A stretch of 64,000 nt of DNA from Tethya wilhelma (lineage: Eukaryota; Porifera; Demospongiae; Tethyida; Tethyidae): positions 2,612,827 through 2,676,826 of the forward strand of contig CAXIPT010000002.1 of the NCBI GenBank assembly GCA_964030475.1, in the 5' to 3' direction. The notes under the pieces were generated by a model. The model was given only the letters and a program-made list of their open reading frames with translations, searched no databases and was not told the DNA's origin. A program made the position numbers and the translations under genes. Below, piece by piece: positions 53,459 to 64,000 of this stretch (position 1 is its first letter; the number at the start of each line of letters is the position of its first letter).

Positions 53459-54429
53459 CAGCTGCACCCCCATTTTTCCCAGAAAATTAATTATTCATTG
53501 TGCTCTTTGTACACAAAGTGATCACTGGTGATTTACTTTAGAATCTTAAAAAGTTTTTCAAAGCTAAATAAGCCTAAATACTGTAAAATAATAGAGAATT
53601 TCTTGCACAAAAACAGCTAAAGAGACACTTGAGACAGGTTAGTAGCTACATAGCACGAGTTTACTCTGCTCACAATTGATTCAGAAAATCAGTGGAGCTA
53701 AATCGTGCACAATTAATTCTGAAACCCCTATTCTTATTTTCTGGATTCACCGCTGCATATAGCTATTATAATTATAGAGCTGGTACACTATGCACACAGT
53801 GTTTTAAAAATACTGAACACAAACAGATTGTCGGAGCAATTAATATAAGCGCTCAGAACCTGAGGTATACAGTATGATAATATTATATAGGTATAGTGAA
53901 AAGTCATACTTCTGAACTAGAACACACAAAAAGCCTAAAGAGTCTCTAGAGGTGATAGAGAGAAGTGCTTTAAAATAATTTGGTGACCTTAGAGAAACTG
54001 TATATATTTAAGCGCTGTTTTCTTAACCAAAAATAAAATGCGTGATGTTTTAGAACATTCTATGACCTTCGGTGACTTTTTTTGTTTTGTTTCTAGCATG
54101 ATCTGGGTACCACGTTTGGATACTAGCTTTTTGCATGTATACGTACGTGTATTGTGCGTTTGTCAAGAAAAATGTCACAAAAGGTCACACATTTTATTTT
54201 GGTAACAAAACAGCACTTATATATAATAGTGACTTAGATCCATTAACACACCAAAATTTAACAGTGATATACATTTCAGAGAATCTGATCGTTGCAAGCT
54301 TTCATGGATGGATACATAATATTATCAATTATAATAAATTATGTGATCCATCTGTCATTTTTTGAATTGTGCACAGATGAATATAGCAATTCAGTGCTAT
54401 ATTTACAAGAAGTAAAAATTTTATATATC
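53458..54429. other. Non-coding AT-rich stretch
   Basis: Short ORFs only; none convincing. No clear repeat structure. Confidence 0.4.
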
Positions 54430-55720
54430 ATACGTACGGTAGTACGTATAGTAGGAATGGGCCGACTGTCCCATAGACACAATACAAAATGTTTATGATC
54501 ATAAAAATCTAGCAAAACAAAGTAGAGTCTTTTAACTTGCTCAAAGGCACTCTTTGACAGGTTACCAATTGTATGCAAGGCCTAAAATTCACAGAAACTT
54601 TCAGCAGCACTCGTAGAAAGCGCTACTGGGAAGCCACAATAGTGCCATTTTTGTTCTTACTTGCGTAGAGTACTTCCTTCCTAACTGACTTACTTGAAAA
54701 GCATTTCCAGAGAACCGGAATGTGTTGAGCCAACTTTGACATCACAAAGTAACTTCTTTTTCTAGGTACTACATTCCTTGATACTCGTCCTTGATACTAC
54801 ATATTAAATAGGCTTAAACAAAAACTAGAAAGCTTTGAAACTAAGTGTATAAATTCATGTACTTCAATGCAGCCATCTTTGTAGGTAGAGTTCAAAGGTC
54901 ATTATTAATTTATCCATGCACGGGGCATTATTATGCGCATGTAAAAATTTCAAAAAATAAGTAGTGTAGGAATGGGCAGTGCAGTGGAACAAGGGATGTC
55001 TCAATTTCGGCACATGATTACCAGGGGCGTAGCCAGGGGGGTGCTTTAATAGGGTGCTCGAGCACCCCCTTTGCCACTGAGCGGAAGCGCAAAAACCATA
55101 TAATTGGATTTATTAATCAGTAATCAAGCCTTTAAATATCTCTATTTCTTACATGTTTGTTGCTTGAAGCTATTTTCCAAGCTCATCTATGCCTGAGCTC
55201 TTGATAAACAAACTTCAGAACCGTTTAATTCACGCTAGGTCGATCGAAAGCGCTCAGCAGCTTACTTCCAGCAATAGTTCAAAGGTCGTGATATCGGTCA
55301 CGTGACCCAAAAATGGGCGTGGCACCCCCAAAATTTTCGGCGCGCTCCGTGCGCACAGTTTTAGCACCCCCTTACTCTAAATCCTGGCTACGCCCCTGAT
55401 TACTTCATTTTTATACCCATGGGCCAACTCTTGACTGGCAGTCCAGTTTAAGTTTTCTGTCTGTTATAAAGTTTATATTACTCCACTGCTTATAGTCAAC
55501 TGATTAGTAGGAATTTGAGCCAATGCAATAATAAGCTACAGTACTATATATTGTACACTGCATGAGATCATTGCATCAGTTTACAGCACCGAGGATCGAT
55601 ATAAGGGATAAAGAATAAAAATGAAGTAGTCATGTGCCGAAATTGAGACATCCCTTGTTCCAATACTTTTTACTGCACTGCCCATTCCTACACTACTTAT
55701 TTTTTTGAAATTTTTACTAT
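54430..55720. mobile_element. Repeat Y, copy 3, with nested family X element
   Basis: It begins near the palindromic CATACGTACGGTAGTACGTA and GGAATGGGCCGACTGTCCC, and ends in the right fold-back arm (GAAATTTTTACTAT). The left fold-back arm starts near 54943. A family X element at 55022-55398 interrupts it. Confidence 0.8.
55022..55398. mobile_element. Family X element, copy 3, nested in repeat Y
   Basis: Ends CAGGGGCGTAGCCAGG and CCTGGCTACGCCCCTG, with ATTAC on both sides (55017-55021 and 55399-55403). It shares GTGCTCGAGCACCCCCTTTG with the copy at 52192. It is younger than the fold-back it interrupts. Confidence 0.9.
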
Positions 55721-55728
55721 AAAACTGA

Positions 55729-57309
55729 GAAGTGTAGGAATGGGCAGTGCTGTAAAAAGCAAGGAAACAAGACAAATCTCTGAATTTTGGCACATGACTA
55801 CTTCAGTCTACGGAAAGCCTGCGAAAATCCAATAGATACATTTTATCGAACATTTTGATTTTGTATTGGGCAATATGGGGATAATGATATTCATGAGTCT
55901 AGGTTTGGCACAGAGCCAGCAGCTTTTTCAATCAGTCAAAGCGGGTCAATTCTAACGCTAGGAGAAGCTATAGTTTTCTAAAAGCACAAGGTCGAGCGCT
56001 CTTAGTTAATACCAAATTTATATGTTTTGGCCCAATTGGAGGTAAGTAGCAAGCGTTTCAAAGTAGGATAATTCTAGAATTATAGCTAACTTTGAATTTT
56101 GGGCAAATTAGTACTGAGCCTGCTGAGGCCTTAGCACTTGGTTTAAAGCGAAGTTTGATGATTGCACTTTTGATACAGCTAGTCAGAAATTGTGTGGTGT
56201 AAGTATGATCACTATACAGGCCCTTTGTGCGCATGTTCAACATACAAAAGGGGGGTTTTGGCATCGCTGCCTACCTGATAATAGCACATTTGGAACGTTT
56301 TTGGGACCATAAATATGTAGTTTAGCTCTTGTTCTATCATTCTATGAAGTCTGTAGTTGTAAATTGTAGTGCTTTTTGACTTATGAACTCCCTTACTCAG
56401 GACCTGAAATTTTTTTGCGTGTGACTTTGAATTTTGGGCAAATCAGTACTGTAGTATTCTGAGACTCCAGACTTGGATTTACTCTCCTTTACATTGCTGG
56501 CTATGTATATTCAAGACTNGAAGTGTAGGAATGGGCAGTGCTGTAAAAAGCAAGGAAACAAGACAAATCTCTGAATTTTGGCACATGACTACTTCAGTCT
56601 ACGGAAAGCCTGCGAAAATCCAATAGATACATTTTATCGAACATTTTGATTTTGTATTGGGCAATATGGGGATAATGATATTCATGAGTCTAGGTTTGGC
56701 ACAGAGCCAGCAGCTTTTTCAATCAGTCAAAGCGGGTCAATTCTAACGCTAGGAGAAGCTATAGTTTTCTAAAAGCACAAGGTCGAGCGCTCTTAGTTAA
56801 TACCAAATTTATATGTTTTGGCCCAATTGGAGGTAAGTAGCAAGCGTTTCAAAGTAGGATAATTCTAGAATTATAGCTAACTTTGAATTTTGGGCAAATT
56901 AGTACTGAGCCTGCTGAGGCCTTAGCACTTGGTTTAAAGCGAAGTTTGATGATTGCACTTTTGATACAGCTAGTCAGAAATTGTGTGGTGTAAGTATGAT
57001 CACTATACAGGCCCTTTGTGCGCATGTTCAACATACAAAAGGGGGGTTTTGGCATCGCTGCCTACCTGATAATAGCACATTTGGAACGTTTTTGGGACCA
57101 TAAATATGTAGTTTAGCTCTTGTTCTATCATTCTATGAAGTCTGTAGTTGTAAATTGTAGTGCTTTTTGACTTATGAACTCCCTTACTCAGGACCTGAAA
57201 TTTTTTTGCGTGTGACTTTGAATTTTGGGCAAATCAGTACTGTAGTATTCTGAGACTCCAGACTTGGATTTACTCTCCTTTACATTGCTGGCTATGTATA
57301 TTCAAGACT
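55729..57309. repeat. Exact 790-bp direct duplication around a single N
   Basis: 55729-56518 and 56520-57309 appear identical base for base, separated only by N at 56519. This is most likely the same sequence at two contig ends that were abutted, not overlapped. Confidence 0.85.
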
Positions 57310-57583
57310 TGGAATCGGTTAGGCAAAGCATCATAAAAAAACAGGAGTTGAAAAATACAGAAAAGTTCACATTCAATATTCTCACTTTGAGGAGTATACA
57401 ATAGTGCACGGTAGATTACAATAATTATAGTATGCAAAATATGCGGAAGAATGCGGAAATGGCTACATGTATAATGATATTCATAAACCACAATATCGTC
57501 ACAACTACGCTTTATGACAGCTGCACATAATATGAATTTCATTTCCTGTAAGTGCGATAAAATTGAGGGCTTTCCGTAGACTG
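55804..57583. mobile_element. Element with CAGTCTACGGAAAGCC ends
   Basis: A perfect 16-bp inverted repeat at the ends and ACTT on both sides (55800-55803 and 57584-57587), a 4-bp duplication. The length is inflated by the 790-bp duplication; the true length is probably ~990 bp. No coding capacity seen. Confidence 0.8.
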
Positions 57584-57835
57584 ACTTCATTTTGATGACT
57601 CAAGTTTTATAAGTGTTGATCGTTTGGCTCAATGGACATGAGTCAATGCAAGCAATCACTTGATTAATTCAGTTGGATGAAATAACAAGCCTGTATATAG
57701 AATGTAGATACACAGTAACGTTTGAGAGTTGGACACAAAAAATGAAGTAGTCATATCTGCCGAAATTCAGAGACTTGCCTTGTTTCCTCGCTTTTTACAG
57801 TACTGGCCATGCATTCCTACACTTCTCATTTTTAT

Positions 57836-58796
57836 AAACTTTTTACTACAGTAACTTGTGAATATTATTTTAGTACTATAGAAACTTAATTACTAATGTT
57901 AAAAACTGTCAGTTTGTGTCAATAAAACATCGAAGTTCCAAGATTTTTCTGGTGATTTCACTGTTAAAAATAGTGTGTCCACATAACTGCTTAGATTTTA
58001 CACACTAGTGTGTTAAACAACACCCTTTTTCTGTTGCCATGGAAACGTTTGATGTGGTTTAAGTTCAAAGAAGCATATTTTCATGTGGATTAACTTTTCT
58101 GGGGATTGAATACTGAAATATTAGTTTTCAACATCTAGAGAAGCTTTTGAGTTACATTATCATGCTTAAATGCACATTTAAGATTTACACACTTTAGGTG
58201 TGTTAAATTTAACGTGCATGGGAACACACCATTTTTAACAGTGTTGGGGACACTTCTTGTGTAATAGTAGTACACTTTTAAATTAAAGTGTGCATGACAT
58301 CCTTAATGCTACTTGCCGCATAATTATATATAAATGCAGCAGACATTATATATGTATGCCATGATTGTTTCGAACTAAGGTTTAACTTATAATGATGGAC
58401 TCGATCATTGTGCAATTATTGCATGTCATAGTGGATGATGAGATTGCTGCTAAAGAAATAAAAGTGTATACCAAAATTATTATAATCATCAAAGTTTAAA
58501 TTCATGGCTCATTGCATGCATGTACCATGCATATCATGGTGTCATTCACTCCAAACAAATAATTGGTTCTAAATGTACTGTATTACGGACAATTCCATGC
58601 GTGCACTTACCAGGAGTCAGCTAGCTCACGTATATTAATTTAGTGATTAATTGAAGTAATGATGCACGTATATTAATTTAGTGATTAATGATGCACGCAC
58701 TATGTTGTGGTTTACAATAGTTAATTGATTTACTGCATTGTGGGCAATTATGAATTTCAAACAATCACTCATAATATTATTGTACAAAATGTGCAG
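57836..58796. other. Upstream region of ATP-grasp copy 2
   Basis: It contains the MITE 57959-58243 and a short tandem duplication (ACGTATATTAATTTAGTGAT twice, ~58631-58690). A first exon ending in a donor of phase 1 should lie here or further upstream; I found no convincing one. Confidence 0.4.
57959..58243. mobile_element. MITE with CACTGTTAAAAAT ends
   Basis: The left end CACTGTTAAAAATAGTGTGT and right end ACACACCATTTTTAACAGTG are inverted repeats with one mismatch. Internal TTTACACAC words repeat. The target duplication is unclear. Confidence 0.75.
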
Positions 58797-61198
58797 GTTT
58801 TAATCGTGGTGTAAGGCCGTGTATCGTTGCACTACGACTTTATGCTAATGACGGAAATACCTACTGGGACTACCTAAACATCAAGCATCCTGGAAGACCC
58901 TTGTGTTTCTCAGTGTTTGAGGCCGATGCAAAAGATGCAATCACCATTTCTCAAGGTCTGGCATTTCTGCATTTTGGCTATACTAGCAATCGTGATGGCA
59001 GTATGTTGTGCCACAAGTTCCAAGAGCCAAAAGAAATTACATATGTTATCCATTTCACCAACTCCGCAATTCTACAAGAGTTGGCCGTTAGTCTTCCGTG
59101 TCCTCGCACTGGGTCTCTTCCTCAGAATCAGCTGATAGACGACAAGTCCATCCAACGCATGATCGTATCATCTAACATCCTACTTCGACTGTTTGTGAGC
59201 GAAGAAACACACACTACCGGTGGCTTCAAGTACGGCTTGTTGACTCAACTAAACAAGGCCAATTCTGTGGATAAGATTGATGTCGTCGATTTTAAGGTGA
59301 TTGACTTGTGTCTGCAAAAGTTTGCAACCAATTACTTCGAGCAGCACCCTTCTGAAAGTAAGATTGTCATCAAGAATTCAAGCTGGGAGTTGTTTTCTTG
59401 CCGAGGAGTGCTTATTCTGGACCGCACTGAAATTGCCGATCTCCCGAAGAAATTGGAACGCCTCCAAATAAGCCCGAACGTCAATTTAATAGTGGAGAGC
59501 TTCATTGATAGCCAACTGGATGAAGATCGGGTATGTCATCGCATCCGAGTCTACTCCACTCGCAATGGAAAAGAAAAAGGGATGCCCCAATCAAATATTC
59601 TGACATCAATATCACCTTTGTTCTACACATTCTCCAGACAGCTACCCTACTGCACAGGTGACACTTCTATGCTTCACGTTGACACAGAGTCCAGTGTTGA
59701 TCTCTGCCGTCAGATACATACCATCACACAGCACTACTGGAACACCATGGTGCCTGTGCTCATGGATGTCGACAAGGGTGCTGAACCAGTCATATTCGGT
59801 TTCGACTTTGTTCTGTCTCCAAACGGGCCAATTTGTATCGAAGTGAACAACCTTGACTCCCTTTCCATGTTCTCATTGTTTGTGTACGAGACGTATGGTG
59901 ATGAGTGTGGCCTAGTGCCTCTCTATGGGATGTACAATCACATGCTTACACGTTCTTACGACTACATGTTGTGTGGTCGCATGATCCTTGTGGTTGGAGT
60001 GGGTTGTTACAGCAAGCTGCGTCTATTTGAGTTCTTGGCCACTGTTGAAGCAAAGGTGGTGTTGATTGACATCCAACCACCTCCATCCGGTATTGAAGTC
60101 CAGTACTACATTCAAGCTTCATTGTACGATCCAGCTCAGTATGAAGTTGAGGTCGAAAAGGTAGTGGCAAAGCTGAAGGAGCTCAATGTGGTGCTTTTCT
60201 CCGTAATTACACTCTACGAAGACTACGTTCCATTTCGAACCATGCTGACCAATGTTTTACAACAAGAAGGCATTCTCAACATCCGTAATCACACCTTGTC
60301 TGTTGAAGATTCTTTCCGCAACAAAGACAAAATCTGTGTGTACAACACTCTCAGAGGCAAGATATCATCCTCCTTTGTACCACGACAATACTCAGTTGCT
60401 TCCGATGCAACAGTGTTGACTGACGAAAACGTCTCAACCATTCGAATCGATCGTCCTCACATTCTGAAGCTGAGTACCTCATCAAGTGCATATGGCTGCA
60501 TGCGTATCAATAGTACCAAGGATATCGTTCCTGCTTACAATGCTGCCAAGAAGCTTGTAGTCAATACACCTTTAGATGCTGGTGTTGGGATGTGTTTTGG
60601 CACACAGATCTTTATGAGTGAGTTGTACACTGGAAGTGAGCACGACCTTGACATCATCATGAGCGAAGGAGAGCCCGTTTGGCACATGTTCAGTGACAAT
60701 AGAGCAATGGCTGCTGAAGCTGAGACAACTGGTGCTCAGTTCCTCGAAAAGGGGTGTACAATGCCATCCATGATCATAACAGGCCTAAAATCGAAGCAAA
60801 TTTTGTCCCGTATAGTTCAATCACTGAAATGCTTGTCACTTACTCACGGTGTCTTTAATGTCGAATTCTTTCTTACTTCTTTTGGCATCAAAATCATCGA
60901 TGTCAACCCACGCCCTGGAGGCTATTACATCAATGAGTGGGCAAATGCTATTTCTGGGGTATGCACCTTTGCAGCTGAAGTCATTCTTCAAAGTGAACTG
61001 GAGTATTTCGTTCAACCACTGGTAACCAAAAGGAGCATTACAGGTTTTAATGTGTTCTCAAGGAAAGAGCTGATTGAGAAAATAGCTCGCAACCCCAAAA
61101 GTGGTGATGACGTACGTATTTTTTTCGTGCAAAACCCAGATGGGGAGGTCGACCCGACTGAGGTGTATGCAACAATTTACAAAATAACTACCAAATAG
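58797..61198 (+). CDS. Carnosine-synthase-like ATP-grasp protein, copy 2 (terminal exon)
   Basis: The exon starts after TGCAG (58796), and GVRPCIVALRL is in frame from there. About 799 residues follow to TAG 61198; the TTG at 58901 is not a genuine start. The layout resembles vertebrate carnosine synthase (CARNS1), an ATP-dependent ligase of a beta-amino acid to histidine. There is an N-terminal ATP-grasp-like domain ending FGFDFVLSPNGPICIEVNN (~345), a Rossmann-like pre-ATP-grasp segment MILVVGVGCYSKLRL (~395), then a catalytic ATP-grasp domain with HILKLSTSSSAYG, MSELYTGSEHDLDI and the metal-binding DVNPRPGG (~700). The first domain lacks the usual Arg after VNN and may not be catalytic. 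A small number of N-terminal residues are on an unseen exon. The substrate is not determined by sequence; another amino-acid ligase is possible. Confidence 0.8.
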
Positions 61199-61979
61199 TT
61201 ATGAAGGAAAAAAGTATAACTTTAAACAGTGGTTAGAAGTTTATAACTGTTAATTTAATTAGTGAATCTTATACTGTTACAACTGTTATAATATTATTGT
61301 AAAAATCGTAATTATTCAGTTTTTCTTTGTTGTTGCTTTGATCATAGCTATTAGTGCATACTACCTCTTGCTGTCTGAGTAATGTTTAATCGCTACAATT
61401 ATTATACAATGCCATAATAATTATTATCACATGATTATGTATATGTGGATGGTTCAAGTAAAAATTGAACCTTATGCCCCCTTACCATATTTCAGATATT
61501 TAGAGATAAAGTTCAAAGTTCACTAATGACGTAATTGTGAAAAATTGAACTCCATGTGTATATTGGTATACTGCTACTTCAGCTTGGTGTAAAATTTTGT
61601 CACAGGACTGCTGCTGTGCCGAATTACACAAAACCACAAAAATATAATTTTTGATGGGAGGGGCATAAGGTTCAACTTTTACTTGAACCATTCACATATA
61701 CATTTTTCAAAACCATTTGGTTTGGGCTAGTAATAAAACTTATACTAATCATAATTATTATAAAACTTATAAAGCAAAGGTAAAGTGCATGTTATTGTAA
61801 CGTTTTTGTCTTATTGCATGCCTTGAAGCTTGCGTGACATTGTGTAATAGCACAATAATATTATGATCTTACTATAACTGCTACTATTCAATCCTTGCAA
61901 TGGTTATATAAAAATTTTCAATAAAAAGGATTATTACTGATAGATTTTAGCTATATAACATAATCTTATAATAATAATT
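61199..61979. other. 3' flank of ATP-grasp copy 2
   Basis: AT-rich and non-coding. It holds the MITE at 61437-61703 and the start (from ~61846) of a stretch repeated at 63606-63823. Confidence 0.45.
61437..61703. mobile_element. MITE with ATGGTTCAAGTAAAA inverted repeats
   Basis: The left arm ATGTATATGTGGATGGTTCA and on to TTATGCCCC is mirrored at the right end with two mismatches, ~45-bp arms in 267 bp. No clear target duplication because the ends merge with AT-rich flanks. Confidence 0.8.
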
Positions 61980-62203
61980 GAAGGGCTCAGAACCATAGTG
62001 GGCTAACCCCGAATGAAGTATGGGAAATTGTCCAAAAAGCCCAAAAAATTAATAAAAATGATGCACCCCCCTCTACCAAATTGACCAAAATTCCAAATTA
62101 CTAAATGATCTCCAGCTCTTGAAATGGATTTTAAGAGTATTCCCCTCTAAGGGGGGTGAAATCAGGGATTCGTGGGTTAGACCACTATGGTTCTGAGCCC
62201 TTC
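61980..62203. mobile_element. MITE with GAAGGGCTCAGAACC ends and AATT duplication
   Basis: Arms of ~35 bp (GAAGGGCTCAGAACCATAGT...) with two differences, flanked by AATT at 61976-61979 and 62204-62207. The empty site survives in the related copy at ~63735 (ATAATAATTATTGTAGC), which confirms the boundaries. Confidence 0.9.
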
Positions 62204-62292
62204 AATTATTGTAGCACAGTACAACTCATTGTTGGGTACAATTATAATTGCGTAACAATTTACAAACAATCAAAATCAAAACATGACATAGN

Positions 62293-62555
62293 GTTTTAGT
62301 TGCCTATCTTGTTATGGTTTAATCCACTGCTTAGCCAACTGATAACCAATGCAACAATATAAGCTATGGTATACTGTAGTAGTACAAATATTTACATTTA
62401 TGGCACTGAGGGTCCATATTTAGGATCAAGAACAAAAATGAAGTAGTCATGTGCCGAAATTAATTGAGTTTGAGACATGCCTTGTTCCATTGCTTTTTAC
62501 CACCCTGCCCATTCCTACACTACTTATTTTTTTTGAAATTTTTATTATATATTGC
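62293..62555. mobile_element. Right half of a repeat Y fold-back after a single N
   Basis: It matches the middle and right arm of the copy ending at 63611 and begins abruptly at N 62292, so the left half is missing, probably at a contig join. Confidence 0.7.
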
Positions 62556-62589
62556 ATGCCTTAAGGCTTGCGTGACATTGTGTAATCAT

Positions 62590-63611
62590 ACGTACGGTAG
62601 TACGTATGATAGGAATGGGCCGAATATCCCATAGACACAATACAAAATGTTGGTCACCATAAAAATCTAGTCAAACAAAATTAAGCCTTCAAACTTGCTC
62701 AGAGGCTCTAACTAACAGATTACCAATCGCATGCAAGGCCTAAAAACTCACAGAAACTTTCCTCAGCACTCGTAGAGAGAGCTAGTGGGAAGCCACAACA
62801 GTGCCATTTTTGTTCTTCTAACGTACGTACGTACTTTCTAACTGACTTACTTGAAAAACATTTCCAGAGAACCAGAATGTGTTGAGCCAACTTTGATAGC
62901 ACGAAGTAACTCCTTTTCATAGGTAGTACATTCCTTGATACTCATTTATATTACATCACAAATAAGCCTAAACAAAAACTAGAAAGCTTTGAAACTGAGA
63001 GTATAAATTCATGTACTTCAATGCAGCCATCTCTGTAGATAGAGGTCAAAGGTCATTATCCACGTGGCATTATTATGCGCATGCGCACTAGCCTCCAGTA
63101 TAATGAAGTGCATGTAGCTGCCCCTCAAGTTTGTTGCAGGGACTAACCAGTCTGATAGTGTTTCCACACTGTAGTGTTGAAAAAAGTGAATGAACAAGTA
63201 GTAAAAATTTCAAAAAAATAAGTAGTGTAGGAATGGGCAGTGCGGTAAAAAGTATTGGAACAAGGCATGGTCTTAGTAATTTCGGCACATGACTACTTCA
63301 TTTTTATGCCCAACTCTTGGCCAGCAGTCCAATTTATACCTGTCTGTTACGTACAGTGGTTTACTTCATTTCTTAGCCAAGGGATTATAGTAGAAATTTG
63401 AACCAATCAATGCATGCAATTATAATAATTAAGCTACAGTATACAATCAGTGTACAAATTATTGCAACTGGACACAAAAAATCTATATGAGGGATCAAGA
63501 ATAAAAATGAAGTAGTCATGTGCCGAAACTAAGACCATGCCTTGTTCCAATACTTTTTACCACACTGCCCATTCCTACACTACTTATTTTTTAAAAATTT
63601 TTACTACTTGT
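62590..63611. mobile_element. Repeat Y, copy 4 (most complete)
   Basis: It starts at the CGTACGGTAGTACGTATGAT palindrome and GGAATGGGCCGAATATCCC, and continues without nested insertions to the fold-back at 63195-63611, whose arms begin ACAAGTAGTAAAAATTTC. Useful as the reference copy. Confidence 0.8.
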
Positions 63612-63825
63612 AGCACAATATGATCTTACTATAACTACTACTATTCAATCCTTGCAATGGTTATATAAAAATTTTCAATAAATAGGATTATTACTGATAG
63701 ATTTTAGCTATAATATAACATAATCTTATAATAATAATTATTGTAGCACAGTACAACTCATTGTTGGGTACAATTATAATTGCGTAACAATTTACAAACA
63801 ATCAAAATCAAAACATGACATAGAT
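63612..63825. repeat. Direct repeat of 61846-62291
   Basis: GATCTTACTATAACTACTAC onward matches 61862 onward, without the AATT-flanked MITE and with a few differences (for example an extra TA near 63714). It may be a tandem duplication or two haplotypes placed in series. Confidence 0.75.
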
Positions 63826-64000
63826 TCAATTTGGGAGTGACTCAACTTCTTCATAAGGAATACCGTCAATAGTGGAATGACTCCAATTCCTCGGAACATT
63901 ATCTGGACGTTGGTTCAATCCAGCATCTATATCTGTAGTTGTGCCTGGGTCAATCTCCAACAATTCCCTCAGCGAGTTTCGTAGCTCCATAGAGTTCAAT
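63826..64000 (-). CDS. Partial ORF of unknown function at right edge
   Basis: On the minus strand 57 residues are open from the window edge to TGA at 63828-63826 (MELRNSLRELLEIDPG, RPDNVPRNWSHSTIDG, YEEVESLPN). The composition looks coding (acidic, few low-complexity words), but no family is recognised and only the C-terminus is present. Confidence 0.5.
   Translation of the reverse strand, partial: LNSMELRNSLRELLEIDPGTTTDIDAGLNQRPDNVPRNWSHSTIDGIPYEEVESLPN

Larger units (their letters stand above)
55727..57835. mobile_element. Fold-back element related to repeat Y, with nested element
   Basis: The outer arms GAGAAGTGTAGGAATGGGCA and ~70 further bases return inverted near 57750-57835, but are diverged from the repeat Y arms. 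The inside is an inserted element (55804-57583), and part of it is present twice around the N at 56519. Confidence 0.75.

Noticed and set aside
52882..53521. Frames across the gap and the poly-G run
   Set aside because: They consist of unknown residues plus polyglycine or polyproline from a homopolymer.
56058..57055. Two identical 68-residue frames on the minus strand
   Set aside because: They lie in a non-coding transposon and are doubled by the assembly duplication; no family resemblance.
58392..58470. Possible first exon of ATP-grasp copy 2 (MMDSIIVQLL)
   Set aside because: A donor-like GT follows but in the wrong phase for the acceptor at 58796, and copy 1 has no equivalent.
1..64000. 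CRISPR arrays, tRNA or rRNA genes, bacterial operons
   Set aside because: No regularly spaced repeats, cloverleaf genes or rRNA blocks seen; introns and gene types are animal.

Overview
This is animal nuclear DNA, most likely from a demosponge such as Amphimedon. The evidence is AT-rich sequence, short GT-AG introns, CA/TG microsatellites, many small inverted-repeat transposons, and several large single-exon genes for beta-helix membrane proteins. The species is inferred, not proven. The assembly is imperfect: there is a 456-base gap (52948-53403) followed by 53 G's, and single N's at 23839, 49614, 56519 and 62292. At least two of the single N's look like contig joins.

Left third (1-22400): a head-to-tail array on the minus strand of one receptor-like family, subfamily A. 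Each protein has a signal peptide, a glycosylated right-handed beta-helix ectodomain, a Cys-rich module next to the membrane, about nine membrane segments and a short acidic tail with a YQQL motif. Five copies and one orphan C-terminal relic are present. Only the copy at 8209-11781 is fully open. The others carry a nonsense codon in the signal peptide (<1-1110), many lesions plus a TA-flanked MITE (3848-7440), one frameshift probably due to a 4-bp insertion (14436-18030), or one 1-bp frameshift (18706-22385). Each array unit also keeps an upstream block that ends in a splice donor, probably a shared 5' exon and promoter.

Middle (23886-44800): an 18-exon WD40 gene on the plus strand (WDR49/WDR64/WDY-like, 5' end not seen) carries a complete 2.4-kb hAT-type transposon in its second visible intron. 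It converges on a larger beta-helix/9TM gene of subfamily B (31224-35600). A segmental duplication copied the 3' end of the WD40 gene together with this gene, giving a decayed exon relic (39607-39841) and an intact paralogue (40372-44787). Between the two lies a frame-broken gene for a four- to six-pass membrane protein (38521-39446).

Right third (44800-64000): two carnosine-synthase-like ATP-grasp genes on the plus strand. The first (48055-49613) stops at a single N inside a repeat. The second (58797-61198) is open to its natural stop. Between and after them is a dense nest of non-autonomous DNA transposons of several families, many with readable target-site duplications, plus one exact 790-bp duplication that is probably an assembly artefact. 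A partial ORF of unknown function runs off the right edge on the minus strand.

The strongest biological theme is the rapidly duplicating and decaying family of beta-helix/9TM surface proteins. Its form fits a recognition or adhesion receptor family, but no function is shown by the sequence.
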